Shown here in pieces: positions 1 through 13,323 of a stretch of DNA of 64,000 nucleotides. The first letter of the stretch is position 1, and each line of letters opens with the position of its first letter. The notes under the pieces were generated by a model. It was given only the letters and a program-made list of their open reading frames with translations. It searched no databases and was not told the origin of the DNA. Origin of the DNA: Rostratula benghalensis (lineage: Eukaryota > Chordata > Aves > Charadriiformes > Rostratulidae); NCBI GenBank assembly GCA_013399305.1, contig VXAI01000067.1:2804152-2868151 (forward strand). The letters are read 5' to 3'. The translations under genes and the position numbers were made by a program.

Positions 1-412
1 GCACCTTCAGGACTGCTCTAACTTACAGCAGGCACCTACTGGACACCCCAGCACAGCATTACCTTGTGAAGACACAAGCTGTGTGAAGTTGCTTTTCTCC
101 CATTCCCTCCATGGCTCTGGTCACTGTAGTGCTCAGTCTTTGTTGCTGCTTTATTACCAGCCTTTATGCTTAAAAATCTGAAAAGCTGGGTCCTCTTTGC
201 AATGGTCAGTTGCCCCTGCAGCAACCATCTGTAGCCAGAACCCATCTAGTTAAGAATGGCAGAGAAGAGCCAGGCTTACACAGCCACTGCAGCAGCTCAG
301 GCACTGAGGGTGCTGCCACAGCCCCCATGACCCTCCCAGCTGCCGCCACCACCACATACCCACCAACTGATACCCAGCTGCTCCTATCCTACTCCTCCTA
401 TTCTCTGTTCCT
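1..412. other. Non-coding flank left of first CR1
   Basis: Ordinary mixed-composition sequence. Open frames here are short, overlap on both strands and show no domain signature. I see no gene, RNA or repeat that I can name. Confidence 0.5.
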
Positions 413-1097
413 AACCCATGCAGTGCTACAGGCTTGGGAAGGGTGGCTGGAAACCTCCTCAGCAGAAAAGCACCTGAGGGTGCTGGCTGAATATGAACCA
501 GGAGTGTGCCCAGGTGGCCAACAACATCCTGGCCTGTAATAGTGTGGCCAGCAGGACTAGGGCAGTGATTGTCCTGCTGCACTCCGAGTACCGTGTCCAG
601 TTTTGGACTCACTACAAGAAAGACATTGAGGTGCTGGAGTGTGTCCAGAGAAGGGCAACAAAGCTGGTGAGGGGTCTGGAGCACAAGTTTTATGAGGAGC
701 AGCTAAGGGAAACAGGGCGTTTAGTCTGGAGAAAAGGAAGCTGAGAGGAGACCTTATTACTCTCTACAACTACCTGAAAGATGGTTATAGCGAGAGGGGT
801 GTTGGTCTCTTCTCCCACGTAATGGGAGATAGGATAAGAGCAAACAACCTCAAGTTGTGCCAGGGGAGGTTTAAGATGGATATTAGGAAAAATTTCTTCA
901 CTGAAAAGGTTATCAAACATTGGAACAGGCTGCCCAGAGGAGTGTTGGATTCACCATCCCTAGAGGTATTTAAAAGACAGGTAGACATAATGCTGAGGGA
1001 CATGATGTAATGATGGTTTTTTTGCAGTGTTATGTTGATGATTGGATTTGATGATCTTAAAGGTCCCTTCTGACATAGATGGCTCTATGATTCTATT
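413..1097 (+). mobile_element. CR1 LINE fragment, 5'-truncated, plus orientation
   Basis: This is the 3' part of a chicken-repeat-1 (CR1) non-LTR retroposon. Translation of 493-744 and 822-1010 gives two pieces of the C-terminal end of the CR1 reverse-transcriptase ORF, recognisable from motifs such as [15 protein letters not shown] and [19 protein letters not shown]. The pieces lie in different frames, and short deletions are visible near 485 and 530-590, so the copy is dead. The right end closes with the typical CR1 tail, GATGATCTTAAAGGTCCCTT followed by two ATTCTATG-like octamers near 1085-1097. The left limit is estimated from similarity to the CR1 segment beginning with the GCAGTGCTACAGGCTTGG block. 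CR1 is the dominant retroposon of birds, so this element is the best lineage marker in the window. Confidence 0.9.
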
Positions 1098-1534
1098 CCC
1101 ATTTCTTTTCAGCAGATTTTGAGGGCTCACCATGTGTGGTTTTTGCTTGCTCTGCAGGACTTTCTCTTCTGATAAATCTCCTCCAGCTGTGCTATAGGCA
1201 CCCAAAGGCTTTATCTGGCAGCAGCTCCAGGTGGTTCTGTAACACCAGCTCAACGCTTGTATGGCTTTAGCAAGGATTAAGTCTGCACTCATTACACAAG
1301 CCAGATCTACACTAATTGACATACTCTGCCTCTCTAACAACTTTCATCAGAAGTTCCAAGTGGAGCAATTTAGAAATGACAAGCAAATTGATGCTGATCT
1401 TTCCTAAATACTGAAAGTACCATGGGTGCTGATCAGCTCTGTACAGACATACTACCTAGCAAAATCTAAACTATGTTTACAAAATAAAACACTTGAGGTG
1501 CCACAGCATGCAGCAAAGCTCCAGTTTATGTTGA
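1098..1534. other. Spacer between two CR1 copies
   Basis: Unique-looking, moderately AT-rich sequence separates two CR1 fragments of the same orientation. No coding or RNA feature is visible. It may be pre-existing flank or a much decayed repeat. Confidence 0.4.
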
Positions 1535-1684
1535 AGAGAAGGTGCCCACGGAGGTGGTGGAGTCTCTGTCGCCATTCAAAACACACCTGGACAACCTACT
1601 CTAGGAGGACCTGCTTTGGTAGGGGGGTTGTACTAGGTGATCTTCAGAGGTCCCTTCCAACCCCATCATTCTGTGATTCTGTCT
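1535..1684 (+). mobile_element. CR1 LINE 3'-end fragment, plus orientation
   Basis: This is a short 3' fragment of a second CR1 copy. It carries the GAGGTGGTGGAGTCTCTG coding end and the TTGGTAGGGGGGTTGTACTA segment. It finishes with AGAGGTCCCTTCCAACCCC and two ATTCTGTG octamers near 1668-1684. The region just before the octamers differs from the tail of the copy at 413-1097, so the two probably belong to different CR1 subfamilies and inserted separately. No intact ORF remains. Confidence 0.9.
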
Positions 1685-4600
1685 TCAAGGAGGCTGAACC
1701 TCCAGAGAAGATGGCTGCCAGACACAGAACGCTGGCTCCTCTGTGCAGGCAGTGAGAAAGGCAGTATTTACCTACTGAAATCATGGGAGTTAATTATTTA
1801 TTTTTCATGGCACTTAAAGTCTCTGTTGAGTAATGAGGCTGCATTGTGCTACTTACAGCAGGCACACAAGAAGAAATATTATTTCCATAAAGCAGTGGTA
1901 TCCTGGAAAGGCAGGGCAGAAACACATATGTGGACAGAGAAGGGAATTGCAAATGTTTATACTTAATAAAATCACTCATTTTCTATTATTACTTTTTCAT
2001 GAATTCAAGACATTTGATAAAACACTTTCATCCTAATAATATTGCAAACAAAACACACACTAAACCTTAAAAATACCAAAGGAGTAGCTATGATTCTTTT
2101 TGTTCACTATGTGGCAGCTTAACTATAATTTTTCATAGAAAGAAAAATTAGAAAAAACCCCATTAAGTTCAGTCAGAACATAGTAGCAGGAAATATAGAC
2201 GGGAAATGAGGATTCACATTAACTACCAGTGAAGAGCTTCATATTTTCAGTCATTTGCTCTTTATCTGGGGAGACATTTGGAAGCAATATTTTTTCACTC
2301 ACTTTTCACAGTGTGAAAAGACTAAAAAAGTTTAAAATACCCATGTCAGCTGTACTGATGCCAGTGAATCTTAAGGAAAACATGTGTTGCTTGGGATACT
2401 CTGTCCTGACCAGTATTTGCAACATGTATAAATGCAGACTCACAATCAGAGCGTTGTTCTAAATTATAATCTGAATGTTCCAAAAATAAACCCTAGCCTA
2501 ACCTCTCCCATGCTGGCTTCACTCACAGGCCTCTCCTTGGCAGCACTTCCCTTGACTTCACTCAACTCTCTCTGCCTCTGAGGTCGGTTCCAGACTCTTT
2601 TCAATCCGATCAAGAAAATTCAAAATAAGAGAACAGTGTTTGAGTACAGCTTACTAACTTAGAAAAGACCAGGAAAAAAAAAAAAAGAAAAAATCATAGC
2701 AAATGCTATAAAAAAGAACAAGGAATAAAAAAATACATTACAGGAGAAACAGTGCTTTTCCTGTTGTTGCTCTGAAGTCACACACATGCCTGATTTTGCA
2801 CTAAAGCCACTTAAAACCACCAACTGTCCCATCTTTTCAGATTTGGATCTGTCATCAGGTGTTTGCAGATTACATGGAGCACAAGCCTACTAAATAGCCT
2901 CTTTTGTTTTATACACATTAATTGCTCCTGCTGTCAGCCAGAGGGAGATGTATCACCAGTAGGAGAACACGTAAAGTTACGTGCTGTCTTGCCAGGGAGC
3001 GTAGAATCATATTCTGATTTTTATAGCACCTTTTCCCTACGGCCCACAAGGCACTTTACAAGTAAGATTGAATTAAGCTTGTCAGCACTCTGTATGGGAA
3101 GTAAATATTTCTTTCTGTATGTTGGAGAAGGGAAACTGAGGCAATAATTCCCCAACAAAGCATTTAGCTGCTTGCTTTCAAGCCCTTTAAACTTCTCGCA
3201 TGATTTAATTAAGCACATACTCAAGTGTTTTGCTGGAATACTGCCTAAGAAAGATGCTACAGCCACGCTGCCAATTTAGTCTGCAGCTGGGGAAACACCA
3301 CAGGTTCCCCATCACGCACTCTTTAACAGCAAGACCTTTTTTTCTTTCCCTAAAAATAAGATCACATCTTTTAAGTCTCACCTGCCTAGTGCATTGTCAT
3401 CTGAGCCTGGACAAGTCCTGGGAGGTGACATCCCCAGCAGGAAACATGCTCTGTGGGGCTGGTGAGGGGCATTCACCTCTGCAACTGCTGCCTGTCAGCG
3501 CGCTGCCTTGAGGAAACACAGTTTGTTTGGTGTTCCAAGTGCCCGTCTGCGCTGCTCTCATTTAGCACACCGACATGCAATTCTTCAAGACTTCAGTGTA
3601 CAGCGGTATTTCTAGTCTGTGAACATTTTGGATGATTCAGGTTCCTGCCTGTGGTGAAACCCCCGTGCAGCAGGGCTCTGAACACAGCTCAGCTCCATTT
3701 AGATCTAATCACAGAGCTGCCCCGACTTCCTACCGCAGCTCGGGGGCAGCCACCCTGTCTCAAACCTGTTCTTTGGTGTCTTTCATCCATCCTGTTTTCC
3801 CCAGGTCTGCCTGGCTTATTTCTGATTAACTCAGATGCGCCTTTCCATTGCCAGTTTGGCCACTGAAGGTTTAAACACCATCTTAGGTTTCAGTTAGGGC
3901 TGGTGCTCCACTGGAGGGCTCGTGGCAGCTCTCTAGAGAGAAACTTACCCTCTCCATACCTCATCACACAGTGCTCCCAGGCTGGAATCCTTACACAATC
4001 AGCCGTAAACCTACATCCAAGTACCATGTACATTCTATTTGCTCCCTTTCCTAAGGGATCTAATGGCAGGTAGGGATCTAATTTGCAGGTAGCCAGGTGG
4101 GACCATGGAAATGCTGCTTTTTTACAGCTTGTTTACAGCTGTGTATTAATGGAGAATGGAATCAGCTCTGATGTTTTGTTACTACAGCAGAGGCTCAGGA
4201 GAAGCTACACTTGCATGAGGAGGTAACTGCTGATCTGTTTAGGCCAGTTTGAACACAAGTGGGAGTCCTAAGGACCTTGGATTGAGGGACAGAGTGACCC
4301 CTGGTGTCACCACCCCTGCAGCTTGGTTCACCAGTCAGTGTCCAGGAGTTTCTTGTTAGAAACTGTGTGTCAGATCCACCTCCAGATGCACCCTTGAAGT
4401 AACCACGTCGTGTCAGTTCTGATGACACATGCCCAGGCAGCCTCTCAGAGCATGGCTGCCTGGCATACCCCTGGGGTCACTGCAAGCAGTGAGGAGAGGC
4501 CACCCCCTTCCTGCACCCCTGGGCTGTGTGCGCAGACTGCACCACACACCCAGCACCCCAACAGTACCACACCTGCCCCAAGGGCTGGGGGACTCTTCTG

Positions 4601-7600
4601 GAGAGACCAGAAGGAGTAGCTTTTCAGACAGGTGGAGGAGCTGGCTTCAGCTTGCAGCATGACATTCCTCTCAGCCTAGAAATACCTAGAAACCTTTCCC
4701 CAAGCTGGGGATTTATTCTGCTTGCTACTAAAAGAATACTGAGCTCGAAAAAAAGGGACTGAATCCTGAAGCGATCCCAGCAGAGGAATACACAAGCATG
4801 TTTGTCTGACCTGAGGGAGCCTATCCCTAGTTGAAAGCTCCAAGCCCCCCCCAGCTTTTCACAAGCTGTCATTCTCTTCCTTGTCAGGCCAATGACAGTA
4901 TCAACAGCCAAATAAAGCGAACTTGTTGCTGTCCCTTATTGTACATGACTTCCTGCAATTTAGTGTTTGCCAAGTGAGGTGCAATGTTACAAAAAAAAAA
5001 AAAGTGAAACGTAAGAAAAGAGCAATCTAAAGCACCTCTGAGGTCAAGTACTTTGAAAAAGCAGGGCTGTATAACTCTTCAGGAATTTAAAATCTGTTTT
5101 TAATGCATATCTTCATACTGATGAACCTGCAGAAACAAGCCTGGCATTGAAACAATGTTTTTAAATTATTATATAGATAGTACATAATTACCAACATTAT
5201 ATATACTATAATTAAAGAGATAAGGAAATCACTTGTAAGTGACATTTCTTGTGAGTTAATTGCTCCAGGTAGGCCTCCTTTAGAAGTAAGAGGAGCTGAA
5301 AAAGCTGCCAAGACTCAGGTGATACAAAGCCTGCTAAAGTTAGTTGAAAGCCTGTATGCCAGCAGCCAGCCTTGCACTGACACCTAATTCCCCCCTCCAG
5401 ATGTGCATGCAACCTCCACGGGCTTGAAGAAAACTCTTACTAATCCCCAAATGTTAATATCATGAAGTTAACCTCAAAACTCAAGGCATAGATTTTCAAT
5501 GAAAAAGAAATACAGCTGGTAGAAACTAGCATGTCTTATGTGCCTTCTGGTTCTGAAGTTTTTTGGAATTACCATAATGACATTTTTTCTGATTTTCACA
5601 AATACAACAGCTCAAAGCATCCTCCCAAGTTAAAGTTACAGTTCTCACTTGTGTGCCTATAGCCAGTGAGGTTTTAGGGATAGGTTAGTTCTTCTGAGAC
5701 TTCTGAAAAAATTGGGAGCAGACACTCAAGTCAATTTGAACACAAGCTGTTCCCATGAGCATCCAAAAAGGGCTTCCATGAAGCAGGAGAGGTCTGGGAA
5801 CAGATCAGGAGCCAAGGTCAGCTCAGCACCTCACAGAATCACTCTTCAGCCAGACTTGTACTTTATGGTCTTGAAAAACCCTATAAATAAAGTATATGCT
5901 CATTGTTCAAGATGTAAAGTCATTGCAAAAAGGTTCCACATCCGAACTGAAGGAGCTTGGATCAGAGCAGCTGTACAAAGAGAAGCCTGCTAAAACGTCT
6001 AATCCACATCCAAATAATTTTCCAAGGTTGCTGGCAGAGCTGGGGCTGTGGTTACAGCCCATCCCTGGCACCTTCTGCTTGTGACTCACTGCCTATTCCA
6101 GCCATCCGCAGAGGGCTGCTGCCCTTGCTGCACTCCTGGCCCAGCAGAGCCATCTCCTCTGCAAAGCCCTGTGCCTTCCTGGGGAGAGACAGCAGATGCC
6201 TAGGAAGCGGGGCTGGTAGATGGATCTGCTCCTGGAACAGGGGCACAACTTCATTCAGCCTCTGGGACCGTCATCACCCTTCACATTCTCAAGCGCTTCC
6301 TGCTTGGACAGTTTGCAGCCACACAGCTGCCTACCAAGCAGGGGCCCTGGCTCCCAGCTACTCCCAGTACCCCACAGTGTGCTTATTTCTTTTACTAAGA
6401 AATGGCTTCAAGCTTAGTCATTCCCACCCTTGCTGCAAGGTGTCTGGCAGTGGCCCATCCTTGCCAAGAGCCTGATCCACATCAAGCAAAACCCATGGGA
6501 GCTCCTCCTTGGACACAGAGGCCCAGGTTCCTTCTGCACACATTCTGCCAACTCCAGCACAAGACGACTCCAAAGAGTCTCACTTCACCTCAGTACTCTG
6601 AATATTTATGCTTTCCCCCATTGCCTTTGCTGTTTATACCTCCATCATTACCTGCACCTTGTAATCCGCATGTTCCTATTCAAAATAAATATGCAAAGTC
6701 TCCCCGTGCTTTTGAGGAGCACATGGGGTGAGGTCTACACAAAAAGGAAAGACAATGGCTTTTCTTTCTTACATAAAGGCAGGCTTTCAGCCACATTTTT
6801 CCTTTGGGCTTTCATCCAGTATATTTCCTAAGCAGATTTCTTATCTTGTTTACTCACTTTGGGGCTCCAGTGATCTAGACAAGTTGGGTAACTGTAGAAA
6901 TCAGTTCTGTTGGTAACTGTTGGTAACTCCCCACTGCATTACTGCCACAGTATGCTGAATACTTTTGATGGGGTGTGGGGCAGGCATGCTCTTCTGCAAA
7001 AGCCCAGGTACAAAATTTTACTTTTTATGTCATTTACTTCACAGGAGCCCCTAGGCCCCGCAGCTCAGGCATGTGCTAGGCAGAGCTAGGTAGGTCTAAC
7101 AAGGATGCCCCAAGCACCTCCAGCCCTGGCCATCAGGACAGCCACGTGTGCCCCGAGATGCCTGCCCTCTCCTGGCACAGCTGGGCTCTGCCAGGGGCTA
7201 GCTCAGATGGGATTTTCCAACATGAACCACAACAGTGCATTTTCTATTTTCAGTGACTGCTAAGAATATGACAAGTTTTCTCATATTCCTGTGAATCCAA
7301 CCACCACACAGTTTTTCACTACCATAAAGAGTAAAGAAATGACTAATCCAGGATTTAAATTAGATCCAGGAAACCTCTGCTGTCTTTTCCTGTATAAATG
7401 AGGTTTTAAAATAAAAGGCAATTTGAATGTGGCTTTAGAGTCCCAAACTGCAGTCCTGGGTCTGTCATTAGGAGAAGAGTCAGATGTCAAAGAGGTTTGC
7501 TTAAAAAGGAATTACTGAAGCTACTTGTATTTTAGTAATATACTTACACATTTTATAAGGAGTTGGAGGTCAAAGTGCAGGCAAACAAAGACCTACACAG

Positions 7601-9273
7601 AGACAGGATTTGTTCCAGTGAGCTGAAGAGGAAGGCGAAGGGTACAGAACTCTGCCCCAACTCTCAGGAACAGCAGAGGACTAAGAAGATAAGGACTCAT
7701 GGTTTGGTAATAACAGTGGAAGGTCTTGCCACTCATTGAGGCTCATCCTTGCTCATCTAGTTTGAGCCCTTCACTTTACATAATTTGGAGAGCAAAAGCA
7801 CAGGAACCAAGAGCCCACCCTTACTGCTTCACCAGGAGCTATTCAGAACAGGGACTAACACAAGACCCAGATAAAGCAGGGTCCAGGCAAGGAGAACTAA
7901 CCTGCATGAAGGAAAGCCACTTTTGGACACAGCCCTGTTTGGTGCTTGCTCTTTGTCAACCTGGGTAGAGGAAGCTGTCGGGGAACGGGGCAGTTCTGCT
8001 GGCTGCTGCAACTGCTTCATCTTCCTTTAGTAGGTAATTTCTTTCTGGAGGTGATACGGGTGATATATTTTTCTGAGAGGAAAAATAAAAGGTGGGCAGT
8101 GAGCTGGGGAACCTTCAAGATTTCTCCTCCTCCCCATTATGCTGCCAAGCTCCTTCGTAGTTCACTTGACAAAAAAAAAAAAAAACAACTGCTTTGCCTA
8201 AACAGATGCTGCTGTACCCCTAGCTTGGAAAACTGGGGTCTTCTTCAGGCTTACACTTGCTAAACCTGACCCTGAAATAATACTACAGTTTGTTCTGGCT
8301 GCTTTCACATTCCTGCAGATGATTTCATATTTTGTCAATGCATTAAATCAGAAAACCTCACTATTGTGCATGTTCATCTGAACTAGTGTTTACCTGACAG
8401 CAGCACTTATTCTCATTCTTAAACCTTTACAAACCAATGATTTGCTTGTAGCATTTTTCCAATACACTCTCGGATATTTTAATTACTTGGTTTGATACTA
8501 AAACTGTTTGACAAGTGATTGGGAAAGAAGTTAAGCAAGAGTATCCAAAATCTATATTAAGATATCAAACTCCCTTGTATTCTCTAAAGCACTTGGAGAC
8601 AATCTAAGGTTTTTGGAGCTTGCATAGCAGTGTGTACTTGTTCCTACATGGAATTTCCATAATTCCGCAATCAATTACCTGGAAAAAGCAGTCATTTTAA
8701 TCAAAACCCTAAGGGTAGATGAAATCATGAGAAAACAGGAGCTTTATTGCAATGGATATTGACTGTAACTCATTAAGATGTTAAGGTATTGACATCCCGT
8801 TTGATGAGAAAAATGTCTGATAGCAAGTGTACATAACTGTGTTACAGAGAATGCTGGTATCAACACATCATAATGAGTAACTAATGATGTCTGTGGCCAA
8901 ACGAGGCGATTAAAGCAGTATCCTTTGATCTATGTCACTGACTTGATTTAATGCCATACCCAGATTGAATCTCTGTGCACCACTGGGGAGATTCAGGTAA
9001 TTTGAGTAATTCACTAGCTTTGTCCCTGCATCACCAGGGGTATTTGCCACGAACACAGTTGCTTCCATAGCCAAGTTCCCCTGGGCAGCACATGCTGCTG
9101 GGGAACAGGCCGCTGCTTCCTGCCAGCAGCCCCTTGCAGAGGTCTCACCACTGCAGGGCAGGGGTCTCACACAGCCAACTGCTGCAGCCATGAGCCCTCC
9201 CTTCACCTTGTAGTCCCTGTTGTCTTACAGGCCAACACCACTGTCAAGTTTTGGAAGCATCCTATGCCAAAAG
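1685..9273. other. Non-coding intergenic stretch
   Basis: About 7.6 kb of AT-rich to average sequence. I find no exon-like open frame with recognisable protein content and no tRNA or rRNA. Short adenine runs occur near 2672-2690, 4990-5003 and 8170-8184. All longer frames are random-looking and unsupported by splice-site context. Conserved regulatory DNA could be present but cannot be told by eye. Confidence 0.5.
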
Positions 9274-9781
9274 AATCATAGAATGGTTTGGATTGGAAAG
9301 GACATTAAAGATCATCTAGTTCCAACCCAACTGCCATGGGCAGGGACTACTCCCACTAGAGCAGGTTGCTCAAAACTATGTCCAGCCTGGCCTTGAGCAC
9401 TGTGGGGCACCCACAGGTTTTCTGGACAGTCTGTTCCAGTGCCTCACCACCCTCACAGTAAAGAATTTATTCCTAATATCTGATCTAAATCTCCTCTCTT
9501 TCAGTTTAAAACCATTACCCGTCATCCTATTGCTACACTCCCTGGTAAAGAGTCCCTCCTCACCTTTTCTGTAGCCTCTTTTAGGTACTGGAAGGGTCTA
9601 TGAGGTGTCCCTGGAGCTTTCTTTACTCCATGCTCAGCAGCCCAAACTTTCTCAGCCTGTCCTCACAGCAGAGATGCTCCAGTCCTCTGATCATCTTCTG
9701 GTCCTGCTCTGGAGCTGCTCCAAGAGGTCCATGCCCTCCTTATATTGGAAGCCCCAGAGCCGGACACAGAACTCCAGGAGC
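9274..9781 (-). mobile_element. CR1 LINE fragment, minus orientation
   Basis: This is a CR1 copy in reverse orientation. The plus strand begins with AATCATAGAATGG, the reversed terminal octamer, then runs through the reversed CR1 tail (AAAGATCATCTAGTTCCAACC, GCCATGGGCAGGGAC). It continues into the C-terminal reverse-transcriptase region (CCTCACAGTAAAGAATTT, CTCTTTCAGTTTAAAACCAT) and stops near the CCCCAGAGCCGGACACAGAACTCCAGG segment. It is 5'-truncated and full of small changes, with no usable ORF. It is the last CR1 copy I can find moving toward ONECUT1. Confidence 0.92.
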
Positions 9782-11211
9782 TCATAGAAAAATGGTTTAC
9801 TGCCTTTCTCTCACCCAACCCCTTCTGCTAAGGGCAGAGTCATACTGTACTGAACCACTGGGCTGTGTGCCTGGCACATGCTCAGCATCTTGTTCAAACC
9901 ACTGTGCTTGGCCAGCAGGAGAAAGTCTTAAACTCCAGTTGTCTGGGACAGCAACAAGAATGTCAGAAGCCCAAGACTGCAGGTGACACCAGAGACATAA
10001 AAGCTTTGACCATCTCAAATGAAGCAGTGTAGCCTGATCACTGGCTACCAATTTATAACCTGGCTTCCACTTTCAAACATCCAAAAGCTTTATCTCCTTT
10101 ACAAGGGAGAAGACTCATTAACCCTTTCACACACATCACAGCAGCTCTTTCAAGCAGCCCTGCCTACACATGCAGGCACACCTTGGCTAAGCAGTGCTGC
10201 TCTGGGGGCACTGTTTCTCAATTTTGGGTTGTATTTTGTTCATAAGGATACCATAACAAAAGAGTGGCCACCCTCAGTCAGCATAAAGGTCCATCTGTGT
10301 GACCAGCAGGGACAGCAGTGTGTACCCAGGACAAAGCACACAGGCTGGGTGGGCACGAAGAAATAGCTCTCCTCAATACTTTTCCTACTGCCATCTGTTT
10401 TCAGTTGATATCCTGAGCTGAGTGTGGCTTATGTATTAGCAGCCACTGTGGATTTCACTTGCCTGAAACATTTATATTTTGCATTGCAGTAGTTTTTCCT
10501 AAGAAAGTTGATAAGAAGGATTCATTTTCCTTCTTGATCATCTTTAACCTTAAGTGAGAATTACTACCAAAAGTGTAAGTGAGCCTCAAATTCTGGGTAT
10601 CTCCCTTGGGCAGGAAATTATTTTGCTTGATGAATAGACTGTTTTCTTACAAAGAGTTTTTTCCTGTACAATAACTTACAGTGCCCTGGCTCCCAGATGC
10701 ATGGGTGTGATACTGCCATCCCCATCTGAGCAGTAGCTGTCTGCCAGGGAGAATAACAACCCACTTTGTATCCTCAGCTCCCCCACAGCACTCATAGTGC
10801 TCGATTGGGGAGCAAATTGCTCCAGACTTGTCCCACTCCCCAAGCAGCCCAGCACAGCCACCCTGCCTCTACCATTGAGGTGAACCCCTGTTCGTAGGTC
10901 CCAGCCATCCAGGCAGCACATACCCCCACCCCTGTTCCCAGCCTCATTAGCCCTCCCCATGCCCCCAGTTTAGGCTTTTAGCACTTATTGTTAACCTATA
11001 ATAATAAATTATAATTTATAATAGACAGCATTACCACCCCATCCCACACAGGGCACCCAAGGCACCATTACCAACCCACACATGAAAACATAAAGCTGTA
11101 AAGAGCTTAAATCTGAGCACAAAGCCCACATTTTCCTCCCAAACACACCAGACCCCCTTACCAGGCACAAACTCCTCCAGCCAAGGGATAGAGAAATCAG
11201 CTTAGGCAGCC
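9782..11211. other. Non-coding flank downstream of ONECUT1
   Basis: Mixed composition with no recognisable gene. The frame at 9600-9986 starts inside the CR1 copy, so I do not treat it as a gene. Confidence 0.45.
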
Positions 11212-11241
11212 TTTATTGACTTAGGTTAATCACATGCAAAT
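11212..11241 (+). promoter_or_regulatory. Composite HNF6/FOXA, HNF1-half and POU-octamer site cluster
   Basis: Positions 11212-11224 read TTTATTGACTTAG. This fits the published HNF6/ONECUT consensus DHWATTGAYTWWD at every position, and its core TATTGACTTA also fits the FOXA (HNF3) consensus. An HNF1 half-site GTTAAT follows at 11225-11230, and a perfect octamer ATGCAAAT lies at 11234-11241. All three fall within 30 bp, about 9.6 kb downstream of the ONECUT1 stop codon. The motif matches are seen directly. That the cluster is a working liver or pancreas enhancer is inference. Confidence 0.4.
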
Positions 11242-13186
11242 GAGCATCACCAGTGCTGCCTGCACTGCCACCAATATGGTGGGTGAAGGCAGCACAGGCA
11301 ATATTCAGCTGCTGCAGTCTTTGTCCTCGGGAGGGGCTAGGTGGAAACAGAGATATGAGTAATCTCCCTCCCTGGTCTGGGGATCTGGTTTACTCAATTC
11401 TCCTTGTTTTCCCTGGTTCTTGGTTTCTCCCAGTGCTCAGAAAATAAAGTTTGTGATGCTCATTTTGGTGTTTGGGTGTTGTGCACTTGCAGGAAGCCCA
11501 GCTGGCTCCTCCAGCACCCTGAGATAAAGGGTGTGCACAGAAGAGTTAAATATATATCTCCAGTATAAATCTAAAGCTCTGACATACTGAAGTAAGGAAG
11601 ATGTGCAGGCTCCTGGACACCCCTGCCATCCCTGCCTGTGGCTGGCCAGGCAGTGCCCAAGGACATGTGGCAGTGAGCTGCTGCATGGGATGGGGACATA
11701 CCAGGGGCCACCATCCAATGTCTGGTGTCAGGTAGATTACTGACCAAAATCACTGACATGAGATAAAAAGATGGGATGGGAGGTGCAGAGAGATGTCACA
11801 GCAAGGGGACCCAACGCCATTGCACCAGGCTTTGATCACTTGATGTCCCTTGTCCTCCCTTGGCCTGTGGGATGAGAACCTCAGACGTGGTCCCATTGCT
11901 GCCTGATGGGCTTCAACCCCGGGGCATCACCAGATTACTTTCTCTAGAAAAAGCATTTTGCTGTCTTCCTGAAGGTATTTTCCAGGTGAGGGTGCTGCAC
12001 ATGGCTGGGGGTGCTGGAGCTCTCACTTTGCACCACAGCCATGGCCAGCACCGTTCCACAGAGCTTCTGATCTGAGTCAGTGCAGAGTGATCCCAGGCCT
12101 GGCCAGTACGAATCTGCGAGAGCAAATCCCACGGGCTGCCCATCTCCCCTTTGTCTTTGTGCTTGCCCTGGAGGTGGATAGCTGGTGATGCTTGGGGTTC
12201 TGGCACGGTCTTGGAATACCAAACCCCAGGGGAGACCTCCCAACAGATGCAGTCAGTGCCTCTCTCAGCTTAGCACTAAAAAGAAATTGCACATCAGGGC
12301 ACAGGCTGCAGGCGCTTTGAGAGATAAAATATTGTCAGTAGAGTCCAGACCATCCATCAGAATAAATGTAGCTGATGCCATGATTTATGGGACAAAGATG
12401 AAGGTTTAATCCTCTTCTCAGCAGTGCAACCCGATTTGCCACAAAACCCTGTTAAATTTTGTGGCACATGCTTCATCACTTCATTAGGAGATAGAGAGAA
12501 AATGGTTCGATGCATTGCTGAATCTTTTACTGCTGGGGACTCTCCTCCCACCACTCCCGAGTGATGGGTAATCTCTCTGATCAGATCCCCGGGAAAAGAC
12601 CCCGTGGGATTACAGAGCGCGGAGGCATTAACAACAGTGACAGGAAAGGAATACAATATCCCTTTAAACAATTAAATATTGATCCTGCGGGCCTGAGGTA
12701 GACTCCATCACACAAAAGGAAACACCTCTGTGAATTAGTTTGGTGACATCCATACCCTTAGACAATATAAAGGAAACCAGGATTATTTGCTATTTGCTTC
12801 ACTTATTAATGTTTTTTCCCCCAATTAGAGAAATGCGTCAGTATGGACCGTGCTTGCCCTGTGGACACTCAGCCCTTGTGACCCCCTGGAGCCCAACCCC
12901 CTGGGCACCATGGCTGGGGCTGGGACAGGGCTGGGGACCCCATAGGCCGTGGGGGTGTTTGCTGGGGGCGATGGGAGCTGCAGACCGCAGCATGGCTGGA
13001 GGGAAGAAGATGCAGCCCGAGGTGCGATTTCTTGTCCTCCCCTCCCTGTGGATGTCCCTCCCTCCTGTGACACTGCACTCAGGGCTCCCCCACTCCCCTC
13101 AGCTCAGCCTGGTGCCTTGTGGCTGCACCCTGAGAAACAAAAAAGGCAAGAAATGTCTAAATTTAAAGTGCTGGAAAATCCAACCT
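11242..13186. other. Non-coding flank, possible conserved block near 12.55-12.70 kb
   Basis: No gene is visible. The block around 12550-12710 has a run of homeobox- and cut-type motifs (AATTAAATATTGATCC near 12670) in otherwise ordinary sequence, which would fit a conserved non-coding element. The 12825-13120 stretch is GC-richer, with several overlapping frames in both directions and no domain signature. Confidence 0.35.
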
Positions 13187-13264
13187 TTTATTTACTACAT
13201 TTTTGTGACTACATAAACGCTGAAACATTGTAACACTGAAAAGCATGATGACATCATCACTTGC

Positions 13265-13269
13265 TTTTT

Positions 13270-13320
<51 letters not shown>
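13265..13320. repeat. Interrupted poly-T tract
   Basis: A 56-bp run of thymines with a few single cytosines, followed directly by GCTTAGC. In the sense of ONECUT1 it is an A-rich tract. No retroposon body is attached on either side, so it is a low-complexity tract and not the tail of a processed copy that I can recognise. Confidence 0.9.

Positions 13321-13323
<3 letters not shown>

Noticed and set aside
493..1010. Two reverse-transcriptase-like frames as a host gene
   Set aside because: They are fragments of a CR1 retroposon with a frameshift between them and the CR1 tail behind them.
13265..13320. Poly-T tract as the tail of a processed pseudogene or SINE
   Set aside because: No gene-derived or SINE body and no target-site duplication could be seen beside it.
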